NCBI RefSeq assembly: GCF_002160755.1
Contig: NZ_NFLE01000007.1
Coordinates: forward strand, 62,001 to 126,000
DNA: 64,000 nucleotides
Origin: Lachnoclostridium sp. An14
GTDB lineage: Bacteria; Bacillota; Clostridia; Lachnospirales; Lachnospiraceae
Reading direction: 5' to 3'
Shown piece by piece: positions 63,101-64,000 of this stretch. Numbering within the stretch: the stretch's first letter is position 1; each line of letters opens with the position of its first letter. Both the position numbers and the translations under genes were made by a program. The notes beneath the pieces were generated by a model, which saw only the letters and a program-made list of their open reading frames with translations, did not search any database and had not been told where the DNA came from.

Positions 63101-64000
63101 CTCTACAGCGGAGATAAGCAGTAAAGTCCCGCAGAACGAGGAAGGATACCATTTCGTTGGGTGGAACACGAAAGCAGACGGAACAGGCACAGCGTATGAT
63201 CCGAACGATAGTTTTACCATCACGGAAGATACCACACTGTACGCGCAGTGGGCTGCAAATACCAATACACAGTATACGGTAGAGTTCTATTATCAGTCGA
63301 ATGGTAGATATGGGACGACTACCGACATTAGGAAAACGTATACAGGCACTACAGGGGCAACTGCCGTTGTTTCAGAGGCGGATAAGATCCCGACGGAGCC
63401 AGGTTATGTATTTGATGCGAATGCTTCGAATGTCCTTCAGGACACCATCAGTGGCGATGGTTCTCTGGTACTGAAGGTTTACTTTAAACAGCAGTTTACA
63501 GTAACCATCAGTGGAGACAGCCACGTACAGAGTTCTTCTGTGACAGACTCAGTAGTAGGCTGGAATGGAAGTTCTACCGGCAACTGGTTGCTGGCATCCG
63601 GCTACGAGCTGGATCAGGTGATCGTAAATGGAGTGGAGACGACTGTATCTGAAGATTCAGATTCCATTACTGTGACAGAAATTCAGCAGGATACTGCCAT
63701 TTATGTAAAAACAAAAGCTCAAGATCAGACATATGCTGTTCAACATATTGATGAGGATACAGGAACGGTTCTTAAGACAAGTGCCAATAAACCTGCAAAA
63801 TATGGAGATGTGATTATTGGAGATGAACAAGCTGAGACGATTCCGGGATATACGTTTGTGAAAGCAGACAATCTCACCGTAGGGATTAACAATGATGCGA
63901 ATATTGTAAAAGTATACTACAGCAAAGATGAGAACGGTCCAGACGGAAAACCAGATGGTGTTCCGGATAAACTCCAATATAGAATTACGTATAATAGGAA
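60120..64000 (+). CDS. Giant surface protein with InlB-type and MucBP-like repeats, 5' part
   Basis: Open frame of at least 1293 residues that runs off the window without a stop. Signal peptide 1-44 (basic start, then LLAAAMIGTNVGA, cleaved after AYA). Residues 190-365 are a Glu/Thr/Pro-rich stalk with a 39-base tandem duplication (61020-61058, 61059-61097). Two InlB B-repeat-like units follow, about 777-862 (VTVTFDKNNGGG...LYAVW) and 969-1045 (VNLSYDPNGK...LYAQW). MucBP-like units come next, about 1054-1122 and 1203-1270. It is probably a cell-wall adhesin whose anchor lies beyond the window. GC content falls sharply after about 62050. AAGGAGAG precedes the ATG. Confidence 0.85.
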   Translation, partial: MEGRGRSRARRKRKLFSSKRLTSFLLAAAMIGTNVGADLNTAYAAGFSSEVAFEMRGSDLVTAIEDAIATGNTVTPDDLDFTNGKVEQFEGYLFGEGKLYEAYPEVEGGDVSADLRVFVRLPEDGDDMYAVTGDEEVIFLYVNNSSDTVKFRSCINYMVDGEEKVKKTDWVTVRSYESAYGDEEVNVISDPVEPPVTEAPEETEGPANDTETTAPDGETTAPETPETDAPAGETPDSGEGGETDVPETDVPGNDPLATDSELTLSMSQNVVSLVAMPGDELATPSDMTDGSEDEEETTAPEETTGSEEETTAAEETTGSEEETTAAEETTTAPAEEETTAAGETETPEDPKATESETEKPEVPNAPKPTYSDLVGVGWSGTAKLYSTTLKKLHALDDVEGWPVNYSIAPAGSARIIDGPRGVEDGEDLYFGVKNQIGYAVETVLANGEELTADTVTENNDGSQTVWYNVPEVMEEQDVDVVMTETGEHPAFEQVLTMDDGMEITIRAGEGVLPAGVQAAASVVTGIEDVVKENVEAEAAAAGEEKEVITSLSYNIDLLDADGNKLDDQIWNGVVEVTFSGAPMEEHSKDADSVEVVYVETTKESEPQAEIQAEDVVSVETVSKTVDVAEGDSVTEVSFETEHFSVYTVTFYSGNKSTDLTVYVMDTATKHELQNKKVSLSGGYYSDGDVIQIANLAETIRTNMGLSADEYPFLSATTGNDLTGTAVNVLYAHKENGYNANLRLYRTRERQSFMGYSWYEYHNPVNTLYFWYGEPSVTVTFDKNNGGGTAPDAMTAKAGEFITLPGQGDMTAPNNCVFSGWSRITNPNENGKYKPGNNGTVYPAGYQFKVPENDITLYAVWSQKNVDAEFYIRLDGVIPTEPQGHKESEYTSAIKIDGAIKIGTFYTNATVPGVVDRLNANAVPTNEQIQAVCSAKHVQYNPDEDYVLWYVIKKESTWHVDGVVLKKAKVNLSYDPNGKTFVEWTMPDGMQYDPGSTAEISSKVPQNEEGYHFVGWNTKADGTGTAYDPNDSFTITEDTTLYAQWAANTNTQYTVEFYYQSNGRYGTTTDIRKTYTGTTGATAVVSEADKIPTEPGYVFDANASNVLQDTISGDGSLVLKVYFKQQFTVTISGDSHVQSSSVTDSVVGWNGSSTGNWLLASGYELDQVIVNGVETTVSEDSDSITVTEIQQDTAIYVKTKAQDQTYAVQHIDEDTGTVLKTSANKPAKYGDVIIGDEQAETIPGYTFVKADNLTVGINNDANIVKVYYSKDENGPDGKPDGVPDKLQYRITYNR

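Overview
The window looks like chromosome of a GC-rich gut Clostridium of the Lachnospiraceae type. The grounds are [FeFe]-hydrogenase maturases HydE/HydF, a tandem feoA-feoA-feoB locus, a T-box ahead of pheST, AGGAGG-type ribosome binding sites, a UPF0237/UPF0210 (ACT/PFL) gene pair, several small holin-like toxins and a tmRNA tag ending in LAIAA. No rRNA, phage or complete insertion sequence is visible. The placement is inference from gene content; no phylogeny was run.

Layout. 1-5300: end of hydE, hydF, upp, a lipoprotein and a TPR protein. 5562-10265: tRNA-Leu(CAA), then an AbgT-type transporter with two tandem M20 amidohydrolases. 10553-19961: an orphan zinc-finger membrane protein and a housekeeping run (polA, coaE, walJ-like nuclease, ACT and PFL proteins, histidine phosphatase, methyltransferase, acetamidase-like). 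20000-27600: a small-toxin locus, T-box-pheS-pheT, and feoA-feoA-feoB behind a promoter with a Fur-like box. 27656-40027: divergent clusters. To the left are an AraC regulator, a ParB-like/BMP fusion and a phosphoesterase. To the right is an msm-like sugar operon: ABC transporter, GH36 alpha-galactosidase, an amylosucrase-like GH13 and the ATPase. Together these would import raffinose-type sugars, remove galactose and split the sucrose core. 40174-49061: a second toxin locus, eno, secG, rnr, smpB, three lipoprotein genes including a serpin, and ssrA (tmRNA). 49116-55810: a third toxin locus next to a broken DUF4160 gene, an LtaS-like enzyme, a MATE exporter, a secreted clan GH-A-like hydrolase and a fourth toxin locus. 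55875-59799: ylxM-ffh-rpsP-khpA-rimM-trmD. 60120 to the end: the first 1293 residues of a very large surface protein that runs off the window.

Two themes go beyond routine annotation. First, four short membrane-toxin genes each face a convergent, promoter-driven small RNA whose terminator lies at the toxin 3' end (TxpA/RatA-like type I toxin-antitoxin design). Two of these loci carry near-identical promoter/leader sequence in inverted orientation at both ends. Second, a roughly 60-125 bp GC-rich dispersed repeat occurs at least nine times. It starts with an imperfect palindrome (TGTGTCATAGG..CCTATGACACA), and most copies begin at or next to the T-run of an intrinsic terminator. One copy sits between a toxin gene and its antisense RNA and extends the toxin reading frame.
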